Source: Prochlorococcus sp. AG-347-K18
Lineage (GTDB): Bacteria > Cyanobacteriota > Cyanobacteriia > PCC-6307 > Cyanobiaceae
NCBI GenBank assembly: GCA_003281365.1
Contig: QCCF01000003.1
Coordinates: forward strand, 116,917-180,916
DNA: 64,000 nt
Reading direction: 5' to 3'
Shown here piece by piece: positions 43,268 through 53,298 of the stretch (positions are counted from its first letter, which is position 1; each line of letters opens with the position of its first letter). A program made the translations under genes and the position numbers. Under the pieces are notes generated by a model. It did not search any database. It worked only from the letters and a program-made list of their open reading frames with translations, and had not been told where the DNA came from.

Positions 43268-43870
43268 ATGGCCAACCCATGGAATAATAGTCATAGGTTT
43301 TCTATATTGATGTTGATCGAAATGGTTTCTATTTTTTCATCACTAAATAAGTCTTTTAAAAGGCTATTTATTTTTCTTCCGTTAATTATTGGTTTACTTT
43401 TAAATCCGATTTCAGCTAATGCACTTTATCCCAGTGATCCTTCATCAGTTGATGTACTAAAAGATGATCTACACGGGGCCGACCTTCAAAATACTGAATA
43501 TGTTAAATATGATTTATCTAATCAAGATTTAGGTGAAGCTAATCTTCAAGGAGCCTATATGAGCGTAACAACAGCAAAAAACTCTAGTTTTAAAGGAGCT
43601 AATATGAAAGATCTTATTGCATATGCAACACGCTTTGATAATGCTGACTTTACAGATGCAAATCTTACTAATGGTGAGCTAATGAAAAGTGTTTTTGATG
43701 GAGCAATTATTGACGGTGCAGACTTTACTGATGCAAACCTTGATTTAAAAACAAGAAAATCTCTTTGCGAAAGAGCAACAGGTACTAATTCTCAGACAGG
43801 AGTAAATACAGTAGACAGTCTTGAATGCACTGGCTTAAAAGGTTATATGCCTCCAAAGCCAAAAGCATAA
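43268..43870 (+). CDS. exported/lumenal pentapeptide-repeat protein
   Basis: N-terminal signal peptide ending ANALYPSD, then A(D/N)LxxA-type repeats; actual start may be a downstream ATG. Confidence 0.85.
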   Translation: MANPWNNSHRFSILMLIEMVSIFSSLNKSFKRLFIFLPLIIGLLLNPISANALYPSDPSSVDVLKDDLHGADLQNTEYVKYDLSNQDLGEANLQGAYMSVTTAKNSSFKGANMKDLIAYATRFDNADFTDANLTNGELMKSVFDGAIIDGADFTDANLDLKTRKSLCERATGTNSQTGVNTVDSLECTGLKGYMPPKPKA

Positions 43871-43879
43871 TATTAAAAA

Positions 43880-44248
43880 TTAAATAACTTCAGAAGGCAG
43901 GATATTACTAGGCTCTCTAGAACTTGGTTTTTTGCTATACCACCATTCTTGTATATCGGAAGAAAATTTCTTTGAAAAAAGAGTTATAACTGTTTCAACA
44001 GGTTTTGATCCTGGCTCCAAAATCTGAACTGAGTAAGATGGGCATTTTCTTGAAGCCATATCAGCAACGAATCTAGAACCAATTCTTCTCCAACTAGGCT
44101 CCTTACTTCTCCAAGCGAGCCTTGAGCAGGGCCAGGGTAACTCCTCCCTATCATATAGTCTGCAACATGGTCCAATTACCCTGTAACTGTACTGGCCTCC
44201 ATAGCTTGATTGCACGCTACCAGTCTTGAAAAATTCAAATTTATTCAT
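43880..44248 (-). CDS. conserved cyanobacterial hypothetical protein
   Basis: 122-aa ORF downstream of petF with GPCCRLYDREELPWPCSRLAWRSKEPSWRRIGSRFVADMASRKCPSY, a compositionally constrained Cys/Trp/Arg-rich core. Confidence 0.75.
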   Translation of the reverse strand: MNKFEFFKTGSVQSSYGGQYSYRVIGPCCRLYDREELPWPCSRLAWRSKEPSWRRIGSRFVADMASRKCPSYSVQILEPGSKPVETVITLFSKKFSSDIQEWWYSKKPSSREPSNILPSEVI

Positions 44249-44252
44249 TTAT

Positions 44253-44280
44253 AAAAAAAGCCACCTTCATAGAGGGTGGC
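44253..44280 (-). terminator. rho-independent terminator downstream of ferredoxin gene
   Basis: Minus strand GCCACC(CTCTATGAA)GGTGGC followed by TTTTTTT. Confidence 0.85.
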
Positions 44281-44325
44281 AGAGAAACAATGAATAATCA
44301 ACTTAGAATAGTTAATTTTTTATAG

Positions 44326-44625
44326 TTAGTACAATTCTTCCTCAGCATGAGTTGTAATTGTTACGTCAGATGTTGGATATGCAACACATGTAAGTACAAA
44401 ACCAGCTTCTAGTTGATCATCATCTAGAAAACTTTGATCGGATTGATCAACACCACCTGATGTGACTTTTCCAGCACATGTTGAACATGCTCCAGCTCTG
44501 CAGGAATAAGGAAGGTCGATACCTTGTTCTTCAGCAGCATCAAGGATGTACTGGTCATCAGGTACTTCAATAGTTGAATTGAGACCTTCACCTTCGTTGA
44601 TTAGAGTAACTTTGTAAGAAGCCAT
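44326..44625 (-). CDS. petF: [2Fe-2S] plant-type ferredoxin
   Basis: [15 protein letters not shown]...[13 protein letters not shown]. Confidence 0.98.
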   Translation of the reverse strand: MASYKVTLINEGEGLNSTIEVPDDQYILDAAEEQGIDLPYSCRAGACSTCAGKVTSGGVDQSDQSFLDDDQLEAGFVLTCVAYPTSDVTITTHAEEELY

Positions 44626-44759
44626 TTAAAAAAAAAATTGTTGGTAATTAATACCTATCATTTACATTTTTAACATCGATTAAGTCGATATGTGAGATTT
44701 TGAAGTAAAAAATGACACAATAAAATGTATTAAAGGGTATCTATAAGAAAAACTTATAC

Positions 44760-45671
44760 TTAGGTTGGATCACTGGCTTTTTGCGCAGAAATGCATGCCC
44801 AATCTTTTCTAGTTGATACATCCAACAATTTCAAGTTATTCTGAATCAGAATTTTTATAATTTCATCTTTTTGTGAATTAAGAATTCCACTGAAAATGAC
44901 TCCCCCATTGTTATTCAAGCAATTATAAATATTTGGAATCATTTTTTTTATTACTTCAGCAAGAATATTGCATAAAACAAAATCAAATTCTTTAAGTTGA
45001 TTTTTTAAAACTACCTCATTAAAAGATCCCAAATAAGTACTCAAGTTTTTTAAATTATCAAAATTCATTTTATAATTAGAATTAGTTGAATTTATAGCTA
45101 GATAATCATTATCCACTGCATAAAGCTCTTTAGCGCCAAGTAATCTTGCAGCAATACTCAAAATCCCGCTGCCACTACCAATATCTAATACCTTTTTATC
45201 AGAAAACAAAAAATTCTCCATTTTTTCCAAGCATAGATAAGTTGAAGGATGACTTCCTGTACCAAAGGCTGCTCCAGGATCAATTTTTATAATTTTTTTA
45301 TTTTTAAATTTTTCATTAAGATTTATCCAACAAGGCAATATTAAAAAATTATTTCCTACTAATTCAGGGGACCAATATTTCTTCCAGCTTGTCAGCCAAT
45401 CCTCCTCTTCCATTATACTCCAGTCAAAAATTTGATTCTTAGAGTCATTAATATTTAGAAGTTTGCTTATTATTTTTTCAAAATCTTTCCTTGCACTCTC
45501 ATCCCATTCATCAATTGGAAGCCATATATTTACTTTTTTTATATTTTCATTTTTTATCGAATATTCAAATGAAAAACTAAAGATTCCTATATCATTTAAT
45601 TTCCAAATAATAATTTCTTCTAAATCACTTTCTATCAGAAAGGTTAGTTTATACCAATCTTTAATTGCCAT
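44760..45671 (-). CDS. prmA: ribosomal protein L11 methyltransferase
   Basis: [52 protein letters not shown]; start MAIKDWY at 45671 avoids the overlap with serA. Confidence 0.93.
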   Translation of the reverse strand: MAIKDWYKLTFLIESDLEEIIIWKLNDIGIFSFSFEYSIKNENIKKVNIWLPIDEWDESARKDFEKIISKLLNINDSKNQIFDWSIMEEEDWLTSWKKYWSPELVGNNFLILPCWINLNEKFKNKKIIKIDPGAAFGTGSHPSTYLCLEKMENFLFSDKKVLDIGSGSGILSIAARLLGAKELYAVDNDYLAINSTNSNYKMNFDNLKNLSTYLGSFNEVVLKNQLKEFDFVLCNILAEVIKKMIPNIYNCLNNNGGVIFSGILNSQKDEIIKILIQNNLKLLDVSTRKDWACISAQKASDPT

Positions 45672-45690
45672 TAAAATAGAGTAAGACTTT

Positions 45691-47277
45691 TTATAAAGTA
45701 ACTGGATTAGCGCTTGTAATCCCCTCCACTTCAATAATGGTGTCGAGCAACTTATTAGGTATTGGATCATCAATACTAAGAACCATAACAGCTTCTCCTC
45801 TAACTATTTTGCGCCCAACTTGCATAGAGGCAATATTTACATTATTGCTACCTAGTAAAGATCCCAGCTTGCCAATAATACCGGGCATATCTCTGTGCCT
45901 AGTAACCAACATATATCTGCTTGGCGATACGTTAACTGGATATTGATCAATACTAATAATTCTTAATTCTCCATCAGCAAAAATACTTCCTGCTACACTA
46001 TGGTCACCATTATCTCCATACGTAGTTAACTGAAGCGAGCCACTAGCAAATTCAGGTCTTGCCTCATCTTTACTCTCAACTATTGAAATACCTCTAGATT
46101 CTGCTTCCAAAGAAGCATTTACATAATTTATCCTATCTCCCAAAGCCTTACTTAGTAGGCCTTTTAAACTCGCTATTATCAACGGTTGGGAAGGATGTTG
46201 AACAAACTCACCTTGAAGCTTTACTTCTAGCTTCTGTATTTGTCCTCCTGAAAGCTGGCTTATAAGTAGACCCATTGTTTCAGCCAACTGCAAATGAGGT
46301 TTTAAACTATCCATAATATCAGGGCTCAAACCCGGAATATTCACAGCAGTTCTAGCAGATAAACCAAGTAAGACATCTCTGATTTGTTCAGCAACATCAA
46401 CTGCAACATTTTCTTGCGCTTCCCGAGTAGAAGCTCCTAAGTGAGGGGTAAGAATAACATTTTTTTCAACTTTCAAAAGTGGCGAATTTGATTCCAAAGG
46501 TTCTTTAGAAAAAACATCTATTGCAGCTCCTCCAATCAATGATTTATTTAAAGCTTCAGCTAATGCCTCTTCATCAATTAATCCTCCTCGAGCACAATTA
46601 ATTAATTTTGCGCTACTTTTCATACTTTTAAGCACCTCCATATTTACTAAATTCTCTGTCTCTGGTGTGCGAGGCAAATGCAAAGTTACATAATCAGATT
46701 GTTGGAATAAAACCTCTAGTTCAGATAGTTTAACTTGTATTTGTTGAGCTCTTTCAGTTGAAACAAAGGGATCATATCCGTAAACTTCCATTCCTAATGC
46801 ATTGGCTACTTTCGCTACATGAGCACCAATTTTTCCTAAACCTACTACACCTAATTTTTTCTTATAAAGCTCATTCCCAACAAATTTCTTTCTTTCCCAT
46901 TTACCCAACAAAGTACTACTATTAGCAATTGGAATATGTCTAGATAAAGCCAACATCATAGCTATAGTGTGCTCAGCAGCGGCTATTGTGTTACCTCCTG
47001 GAGAATTTACTACAAGAACTCCTTTTTGCGTAGCTGCCTTAACATCTACATTATCTACTCCAACTCCTGCTCTTCCAATAATTCTCAGTTTACTTGAAGA
47101 GTTAATAATTTCTTCAGTTACTTTAGTACCGGAACGAATCATTAAAGCATCATAATCTTTAATAATGGAAGCTAGCTCAGGGTTTGAAATTCCTATCTTC
47201 TGATCAACCTGAGCTACTTGTGAAAGAATATCGATTCCTGTTTGATCAATTGGATCTGTAATTAGAACTTTTGTCAT
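45691..47277 (-). CDS. serA: D-3-phosphoglycerate dehydrogenase
   Basis: [47 protein letters not shown]-terminal ACT domain. Confidence 0.98.
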   Translation of the reverse strand: MTKVLITDPIDQTGIDILSQVAQVDQKIGISNPELASIIKDYDALMIRSGTKVTEEIINSSSKLRIIGRAGVGVDNVDVKAATQKGVLVVNSPGGNTIAAAEHTIAMMLALSRHIPIANSSTLLGKWERKKFVGNELYKKKLGVVGLGKIGAHVAKVANALGMEVYGYDPFVSTERAQQIQVKLSELEVLFQQSDYVTLHLPRTPETENLVNMEVLKSMKSSAKLINCARGGLIDEEALAEALNKSLIGGAAIDVFSKEPLESNSPLLKVEKNVILTPHLGASTREAQENVAVDVAEQIRDVLLGLSARTAVNIPGLSPDIMDSLKPHLQLAETMGLLISQLSGGQIQKLEVKLQGEFVQHPSQPLIIASLKGLLSKALGDRINYVNASLEAESRGISIVESKDEARPEFASGSLQLTTYGDNGDHSVAGSIFADGELRIISIDQYPVNVSPSRYMLVTRHRDMPGIIGKLGSLLGSNNVNIASMQVGRKIVRGEAVMVLSIDDPIPNKLLDTIIEVEGITSANPVTL

Positions 47278-47376
47278 TTAAGATTGGTTCTTTAATCTTT
47301 TACTTTAACTTAATCTATAGTGTATGTATCATATTTAATTAATTTGAATAACACACAAACATTTGAGGATTGAAAT

Positions 47377-47943
47377 TTGACTAAAAGTATTGTGATATTT
47401 GAGGACATAGATAAATGTATCAAGCTATTTGAAGTTTTCAAAGAAAAATCGGTAACGCTCTCTGAAGCTATTTTAATCCCCCCATTAAGTGAAAAAATAT
47501 CATCAGATGAAAAAGAATTGCTAAATACGAAAGCAAATATCTTATTCAAATCTCAAAATTTTGAAGATATAAGAATCTTAAATCTTAAACTGGATAGAAA
47601 GATTAGACAAAAAGAAATGAGTAGATGGCTTATGCCATTTGGTTTTATAGCTGGAATAGCTTTTTCAAATATGACAAATTTATCTACTTTCAGCTTTATT
47701 GGTTTGAATGACATAGGAGAATCATTAATTGGAGGTCTCTTAGGAATGGGTTCAGGATATTTAGGAAGTATCGTTTCTTCAGCAAGTATCAACATCAATA
47801 GAAATAAAGAGTTGAGATCAATTATTAATTCAAATAAAGAGGGTAAATGGCTTGTTCTTCTTGAAAATCAAATTGGAACTGAATTACCTTGGGCTCTTAT
47901 AAAACAATCAGAAGCAAAAGATATAATTTTTTTAGAAGGCTAA
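47377..47943 (+). CDS. conserved hypothetical protein with two hydrophobic segments
   Basis: 188-aa ORF, Gly-rich membrane hairpin (FIAGIAFSNMTNLSTFSF...GESLIGGLLGMGSGYLGSIVSS); TTG start; abuts next gene. Confidence 0.75.
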   Translation: MTKSIVIFEDIDKCIKLFEVFKEKSVTLSEAILIPPLSEKISSDEKELLNTKANILFKSQNFEDIRILNLKLDRKIRQKEMSRWLMPFGFIAGIAFSNMTNLSTFSFIGLNDIGESLIGGLLGMGSGYLGSIVSSASININRNKELRSIINSNKEGKWLVLLENQIGTELPWALIKQSEAKDIIFLEG

Positions 47944-48735
47944 ATGATTGACTTAAAAGAAATCTTAATAAATTCAAACTACAAAAAAGAAACTGAGGAA
48001 TTAATAAACATTGCCAACTTAGCTTATAAACACTGGGAAACTTATTGGACTGGGTTTAATTCAACTTATATTTGCGAAGAGATTTTAAAAGATTTTGAAA
48101 ATTTAAATGATTTCAAATTTTTTATTTATGGAGGATTCTCTTCTTCTCAGAGATCTAGAATAGCCTGCTTTAGAGGAGACAATCTTCCCAAAGAGGATGC
48201 GCTAAAAAGTAATTTTCCAGCTCAAGGGATAAAAATTAATGGCAATTTTTTATTTGATAATGCAACACAAGACGACTTTAGATCCCTCTTAATTGCAAAT
48301 GGGATAAATAAAATAAAACTTGGAGATATATGGACTATTGGTGATAGGGGGGCACAAGGGATAATTGATAATTTAGATATTGAACATCTTGATGAAAAGA
48401 TTTTTTATTTGAGAGACGTGAAAGTAAAAATTAATATAGTAAGTATAGATAAATTACAAATACCTTCTGGAAGATTAAAAAAACTTGTTAATACAGTGGA
48501 AGCTTCAACAAGATTAGACGCTATAGCTTCAGCAGGTTTTAGGATCTCACGAACCAAGATTATTGAAAGGATAGAAAACGGAATGCTGAGATTAAATGGA
48601 AGCAAAGTTAATAAGCCAACTATTAATTTAAAAATTGGCGATAAACTAGAACTTGAAAATAAAGGATTTATCGAAATTCTAAATTTAGAAATCACAAAAA
48701 GAGAACGATGGAAAGTTAAATTACTTAGAAAATGA
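47944..48735 (+). CDS. S4-domain RNA-binding protein (YlmH / photosystem II S4-domain family)
   Basis: STRLDAIASAGFRISRTKIIERIENGMLRLNGSKVNKPTINLKIGDKLELENKG S4 domain. Confidence 0.92.
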   Translation: MIDLKEILINSNYKKETEELINIANLAYKHWETYWTGFNSTYICEEILKDFENLNDFKFFIYGGFSSSQRSRIACFRGDNLPKEDALKSNFPAQGIKINGNFLFDNATQDDFRSLLIANGINKIKLGDIWTIGDRGAQGIIDNLDIEHLDEKIFYLRDVKVKINIVSIDKLQIPSGRLKKLVNTVEASTRLDAIASAGFRISRTKIIERIENGMLRLNGSKVNKPTINLKIGDKLELENKGFIEILNLEITKRERWKVKLLRK

Positions 48736-48784
48736 AACGCAACCTGCTATTTTCTTATAAGAGGGATGAAAATTTCTTTAATTT

Positions 48785-48856
48785 GGGCGATTAGCTCAGT
48801 GGTAGAGCACTACCTCGACACGGTAGTGGCCACTGGTTCGAATCCAGTATCGCCCA
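48785..48856 (+). tRNA. trnV: tRNA-Val (GAC anticodon)
   Basis: GGGCGATTAGCTCAGTGGTAGAGCACTACCTCGACACGGTAGTGGCCACTGGTTCGAATCCAGTATCGCCCA; anticodon GAC. Confidence 0.95.
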
Positions 48857-48918
48857 TTAATTTTTTGGCATAGATTATATCCACAGAAAATAATTTCATT
48901 TTTTAGATTATTAAAAAA

Positions 48919-49536
48919 ATGAAACTCAATCAGATAATTAATCTTCATAAGGGACTCACTGCATTTGTAGTGATAGGTCTTATGATATTTTTTAATAATT
49001 TTACAATCGCTCCCTACGTTTATTTAGCTCTGCATGGTACTTATGGATTACTTTGGCTTTTAAAAGAAAAGATATTCCCGGATCCTTATTTTAAAGAATC
49101 AATTAATTTTTTAACTTCAGTTACTGGTTTTATTTTCCTCGGAAGTTACTGGGTAGCTCCTTACATTCTTATCTCATCTCAGAAATCCGTTCCAAACATA
49201 GTAATAGCTGCATCTATTTCTATAAATATAATTGGTGTATTTTTACACTTTGCTGCTGATGCCCAGAAATATTTTTCTCTTAAATTAAAGAAAGATCTTA
49301 TTAAAGAGGGATTTTTCAAGAATATAAGGAATACAAATTATCTAGGAGAAATACTAATTTATCTATCGTTCGCCGTCCTTTCAATGAGTTTCATTCCATT
49401 CGTAATTCTTGCAATATTTTTCTCTATAGTTTTTCTTCCAAGAATGATAAAAAAAGATAAATCGCTTTCAAAATACAATTCATTCGAAGAATATAAAAAG
49501 AAAAGTGGTCTTATTTTACCCAAATTAAATGTTTGA
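48919..49536 (+). CDS. integral membrane methyltransferase / steroid 5-alpha-reductase-like (DUF1295-like) protein
   Basis: Polytopic; conserved IRNTNYLGEILIYLSFA and C-terminal YNSFEEYKKKSGLILP. Confidence 0.7.
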   Translation: MKLNQIINLHKGLTAFVVIGLMIFFNNFTIAPYVYLALHGTYGLLWLLKEKIFPDPYFKESINFLTSVTGFIFLGSYWVAPYILISSQKSVPNIVIAASISINIIGVFLHFAADAQKYFSLKLKKDLIKEGFFKNIRNTNYLGEILIYLSFAVLSMSFIPFVILAIFFSIVFLPRMIKKDKSLSKYNSFEEYKKKSGLILPKLNV

Positions 49537-50080
49537 AAACAACTTACCAAGTTGGAGACAAGATTTAAAATCCTCTAGAAAAAAAGAGGGCAAATCGCCA
49601 TCTAACAGGTGGATTCAGCTTGCAACAGTTAGCAAAAAAAATGAGCCAAGATTAAGAACAGTTGTATTCAGGGGATGGCATAAAGATAGTTCAATGATTA
49701 TTTATACAGATAGAAGAAGTGAAAAAATTGAGCATTTAAAATCTAACCCTAATGCTGAAATATTATGGTTTTTTTTGAAAACCAAATCACAATATAGATT
49801 CAAAGGAAAAATAAGTGAATTAATTGATAATAAAAATTATTGGGATACATTATCAGAAAAATCAAAATCTTCTTGGTTTTGGGGATCTCCTGGAGAGAGA
49901 ACAAACCCAAAAGTTCAATCTGCTTATGAAATATCGTCTAATATACCCAAGTCAGAAAATTTTGTAGTTTTAAATTTTGAAATCGATTCAGTAGATCTTC
50001 TTAAATTAGAACAGCCTATTCATAGAAGATATCTATGGGAAAAGATTAAGAAATGGGAAAGAATTGAAATTAATCCTTAA
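49529..50080 (+). CDS. pyridoxamine 5'-phosphate oxidase-like FMN-binding protein
   Basis: RWIQLATVSKKNEPRLRTVVFRGW, FVVLNFEIDSVDLLKLEQPIHRRYLWE. Confidence 0.85.
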   Translation: MFENNLPSWRQDLKSSRKKEGKSPSNRWIQLATVSKKNEPRLRTVVFRGWHKDSSMIIYTDRRSEKIEHLKSNPNAEILWFFLKTKSQYRFKGKISELIDNKNYWDTLSEKSKSSWFWGSPGERTNPKVQSAYEISSNIPKSENFVVLNFEIDSVDLLKLEQPIHRRYLWEKIKKWERIEINP

Positions 50081-50154
50081 ATATTTCTAAATTGTATATT
50101 TAGGTTGAAAAAAATATAGCAATAGGTCAGTTTAAAAAAAGAAGTATTATTAAT

Positions 50155-50328
50155 ATGATTTTCTCTGAAATTCCAGAAAACCCTTTTATTTTTCTATCTT
50201 GGGTTACTGCTATAGGTCTGTTTATAAGTCTTTCTGAAGCAACAATTAAAATAAAACTTGAGAAAAGAAACAATTATCGTAAAAGACTAGAATTAATAAA
50301 TAGTCTTTACCCTAAAAAGTTAGCTTGA
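50155..50328 (+). CDS. small hypothetical membrane protein
   Basis: 57-aa MIFSEIPENPFIFLSWVTAIGLFISLSEATIKIKLEKRNNYRKRLELINSLYPKKLA; one TM plus basic tail; my own translation, not in track. Confidence 0.55.
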   Translation: MIFSEIPENPFIFLSWVTAIGLFISLSEATIKIKLEKRNNYRKRLELINSLYPKKLA

Positions 50329-50871
50329 AGTATCTGAAAGTATATTCGCTTGAAGAAATTGAAATAAGCCCCCTTTACTAGTTTCTTCTTTAATTTCTGA
50401 TGCCTTAGAAGATTTTAATTTTGTTGAAATTACAGTTTCCTCTTCATCTTCACTTTTCAAGATTCTAATAATAACTTCATCCAAAGAAAAATTTCCGGGA
50501 CCTGATAAAGCAATTGAAGTGGCAGACGCAAAATATAAAAGTAAAAGCTCTAGTAAAAAAATATTAAAACCTGATGTAACAAGAGCGTGATATATGGCGA
50601 CAGAAATTGTTCCAACAATTGCCAAAGCGCCGAATCTTGTGGCTAAACCGATAATAAGTAACCAACTACCGCCTATCTCTGAAAATGCCGCTATGTATGA
50701 TAAAAATATTGGAAATGGTAGATGCAATGGTCTTACAAAAGCATCAGCAAAGTTTTCTATATTTGCTAATTTCTCATAGCCGTGGTGAATAAGAACAGTT
50801 CCAGTTATAACTCTAAGAATTAATAAAGCAGTATCTTTGCTAAACGACTTGGTGAGAATTGTTGAAAGCAC
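50320..50871 (-). CDS. DoxX-family membrane protein
   Basis: LLILRVITGTVLIHHGYEKLANIENFADAF...AFSEIGGSWLLIIGLATRFGALAIVG. Confidence 0.9.
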   Translation of the reverse strand: MLSTILTKSFSKDTALLILRVITGTVLIHHGYEKLANIENFADAFVRPLHLPFPIFLSYIAAFSEIGGSWLLIIGLATRFGALAIVGTISVAIYHALVTSGFNIFLLELLLLYFASATSIALSGPGNFSLDEVIIRILKSEDEEETVISTKLKSSKASEIKEETSKGGLFQFLQANILSDTSS

Positions 50872-51007
50872 TATAAAAAAATTATCCTTAAGTAAAAATA
50901 ACTAGTCACAGTAACCATCGTGGATTAAAAAGCAAAAGTCGCATTTAATTAAGTATTTATACTTAGTAATCTGAGGGATTCTTTTTCTGGTTCTGAACCC
51001 ACCCTAA

Positions 51008-52162
51008 TTAAAAATCATTTTTTGAATAATTTTCGAAAATTCTCTGATTGATTTTTGGAATGTTTTCTTTAAATTTGAAAAAACCTTTTCTGGCGAATTT
51101 CCACGCAAACAAATCTTCATCTCTCACAAGATTAAAGATATTTTTATTATGTAAATTTTTAAACTCAGTTATGTAGTCATAATTTTCTCCAACTCCAGGA
51201 TAAATAATATCCATTTCCTTGTCTTTTTTAAAAGTAATTTCCAATGCATGAGGATCAATCTGTTCAACATTATCAAACTGCTCTACAAATTCAGAGACCA
51301 AATCTTGTTTAAATTTCAAAACAGATTCAGACAATTTAATTTGTCTTTGTTGATTCTTTAGCAGGATAATAAATACTTTTTTGTAGCTTGGAAGTAAATT
51401 TTTGAGGGTTGAAAGGTGCAGATCATTTTCAAACATAATCAGATTATCTGATTTAGGATCCATATTATTTTTATAAATCTTATCTTCAAGTGGTATTTGA
51501 TTCGATTCGTCAAGAAAAATTTGTTTATTAATTATTCTTTCTACATTAAATCTATTATTTGAAAATTTTCTAAGGTTTGAAGTAGAAAAAAGATATTGTT
51601 TTCCCTTAGTTTGTAATCCTCCCACCCATCTCCAACTAAGAAGATTAGATGCAGCATCACCATCAAAAAGATATTTAAAGAAAAACTTTGCCCCCAATTG
51701 CCATGGGAGGCCTAAATTAAATATCCAAGTACTCGCAAACCACATCCTAGTATGATTATGCAAATAATTATACTTTTTTAATTCAAAAACCCAAGAATTA
51801 AAAAAATCTAATTCTGTGTTCCCATTAATTGCATCTTCATAAAGCTCATGATCATAATCAAGATTTTTTTCTGAAATAAAATTTTGCCAAACTTTAGGCC
51901 TATTTTCCATCCAGCCTTTCCAGTAAACTCTCCAAAATATTTCTTCAACAAATTTAGTTGAATTTTTGATTTTATACTTATTCTTAACATCATGAATTAG
52001 CTCATATTCCAATAATATTCTATGTGTAACGAAAGGTGATAATTTTGAAACTGAACTTTCTTTATTAGGACCAAAATCAAAATTTCTTAATTTTGCATAA
52101 TCATTAAGTTTGTATTTTGCAAAGTTGTCCCAGATATTTTGAGCTTTTAATAAAAATGACAT
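51008..52162 (-). CDS. photolyase/cryptochrome-like FAD-binding protein, atypical architecture
   Basis: FAD-binding photolyase core YLHNHTRMWFASTWIFNLGLPWQLGAKFFFKYLFDGDAASNLLSWRW starts near the N-terminus; about 170 extra residues follow. Confidence 0.85.
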   Translation of the reverse strand: MSFLLKAQNIWDNFAKYKLNDYAKLRNFDFGPNKESSVSKLSPFVTHRILLEYELIHDVKNKYKIKNSTKFVEEIFWRVYWKGWMENRPKVWQNFISEKNLDYDHELYEDAINGNTELDFFNSWVFELKKYNYLHNHTRMWFASTWIFNLGLPWQLGAKFFFKYLFDGDAASNLLSWRWVGGLQTKGKQYLFSTSNLRKFSNNRFNVERIINKQIFLDESNQIPLEDKIYKNNMDPKSDNLIMFENDLHLSTLKNLLPSYKKVFIILLKNQQRQIKLSESVLKFKQDLVSEFVEQFDNVEQIDPHALEITFKKDKEMDIIYPGVGENYDYITEFKNLHNKNIFNLVRDEDLFAWKFARKGFFKFKENIPKINQRIFENYSKNDF

Positions 52163-52439
52163 TTTTTGATCACTTTAAAGAATTTTTTTCTATTGAAAGA
52201 AATTTCAAAAGTTAGGCTTAAATTAAGACTTAAATTTTTTATATTTCATTTTTAAGTAAATATGAATGATTCAAGTATTCAATTTAAACTTCTAATCCTT
52301 ACATTTTATACTTCTAAATTGCTCTTTGCGTAGAAGAATACTTTATTGTCAAAGACTTTTTAAATCTGATTTTAATTTTTAAAACTTTAATTAAATAAAA
52401 ATCTTTCTAGGAAATTTTTATATATTTATCAAAATTATC

Positions 52440-53189
52440 ATGAACAATTTATTAGTGAGAGATGTTAAGTATCTAGATGAACAATATAGATTAGGTGACG
52501 GCATAATTTCCGATACTGCATTTAAGCAACTTGAGATGCTTTTCATACCCGAAGATCGAAAATTTGACTACTTTAATCAAAAAAACAATAGACTTTTGCC
52601 AAAATTACCTAAAGGAAATTATAAAAAATTTTTGGGAAGTTTATTAACAAAAACAAGATTAAGCATTCAACCAAAAATTGATGGCTGTGCTATTGCAATT
52701 AGATATATAAATGGCAAGTTTAATAAAGCTATTTCAGAAAAAGGACTTGATGTCTCAAGCAAAATTAAACAAATTAAAAATGTTCCCGATTGTATTCCTA
52801 TCGAACGAGATTTTCAAATTAGAGGTGAACTATAAACTCCAAACCAAGTTGCCGGAATTTCCAAAAGATTTGCAAGAAAATTCCTTAACGATAAGTAAAG
52901 CACTGAAGAAGATCTCAGCTTTTGCTGCTTCCAAATACTTAATGGAAGACTTAATCAGTATGAAACCCTTAACTATCTTAAAAAATGTGGCTTCAGCACC
53001 CCTCATAGTTACTTCACAAATTCTACAAGCGAAATCGAAATATATAAAAAAAATTGGTTAGAAAGAAAAATATTTGAGGAATATCCAACTGATGGAATAG
53101 TTATAAAGATAAATAGCAGGAAACTTCAGTTCCTTAGAGAGATGAGCTTATCTCAAAATAACGATTGGCAATACGCAATTGAAAAATAA
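52440..53189 (+). pseudogene. NAD-dependent DNA ligase (LigA adenylation-domain)-like pseudogene
   Basis: One continuous frame with stops at 52833 and 52896: ...LSIQPKIDGCAIAIRYINGKFNKAISEKG...RDFQIRGEL*TPNQVAGISKRFARKFLNDK*STEEDLSFCCFQILNGRLNQYETLNYLKKCGFSTP...EEYPTDGIVIKINSRKLQFLREM...NDWQYAIEK*. Confidence 0.85.
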
Positions 53190-53298
53190 TATTAACTAGT
53201 ACCTTCGCAAAGAGCTCACGATACTTACTTCTAGTATTTACACTATAAAAATCTTTAAGATTTGTTCAAATTCCAAAGAAATTTTCAGGATTATTATA

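Noticed and set aside
50950-50965. TAAGTA-TTTA-TACTTA inverted repeat downstream of the photolyase-like gene
   Set aside because: Only six AT-rich pairs and no T run; expected by chance at this base composition.
52711-53061. 116-aa ORF overlapping the LigA-like relic
   Set aside because: It is in a different frame from the LigA-like translation and has no recognisable motif; an open frame created by decay.
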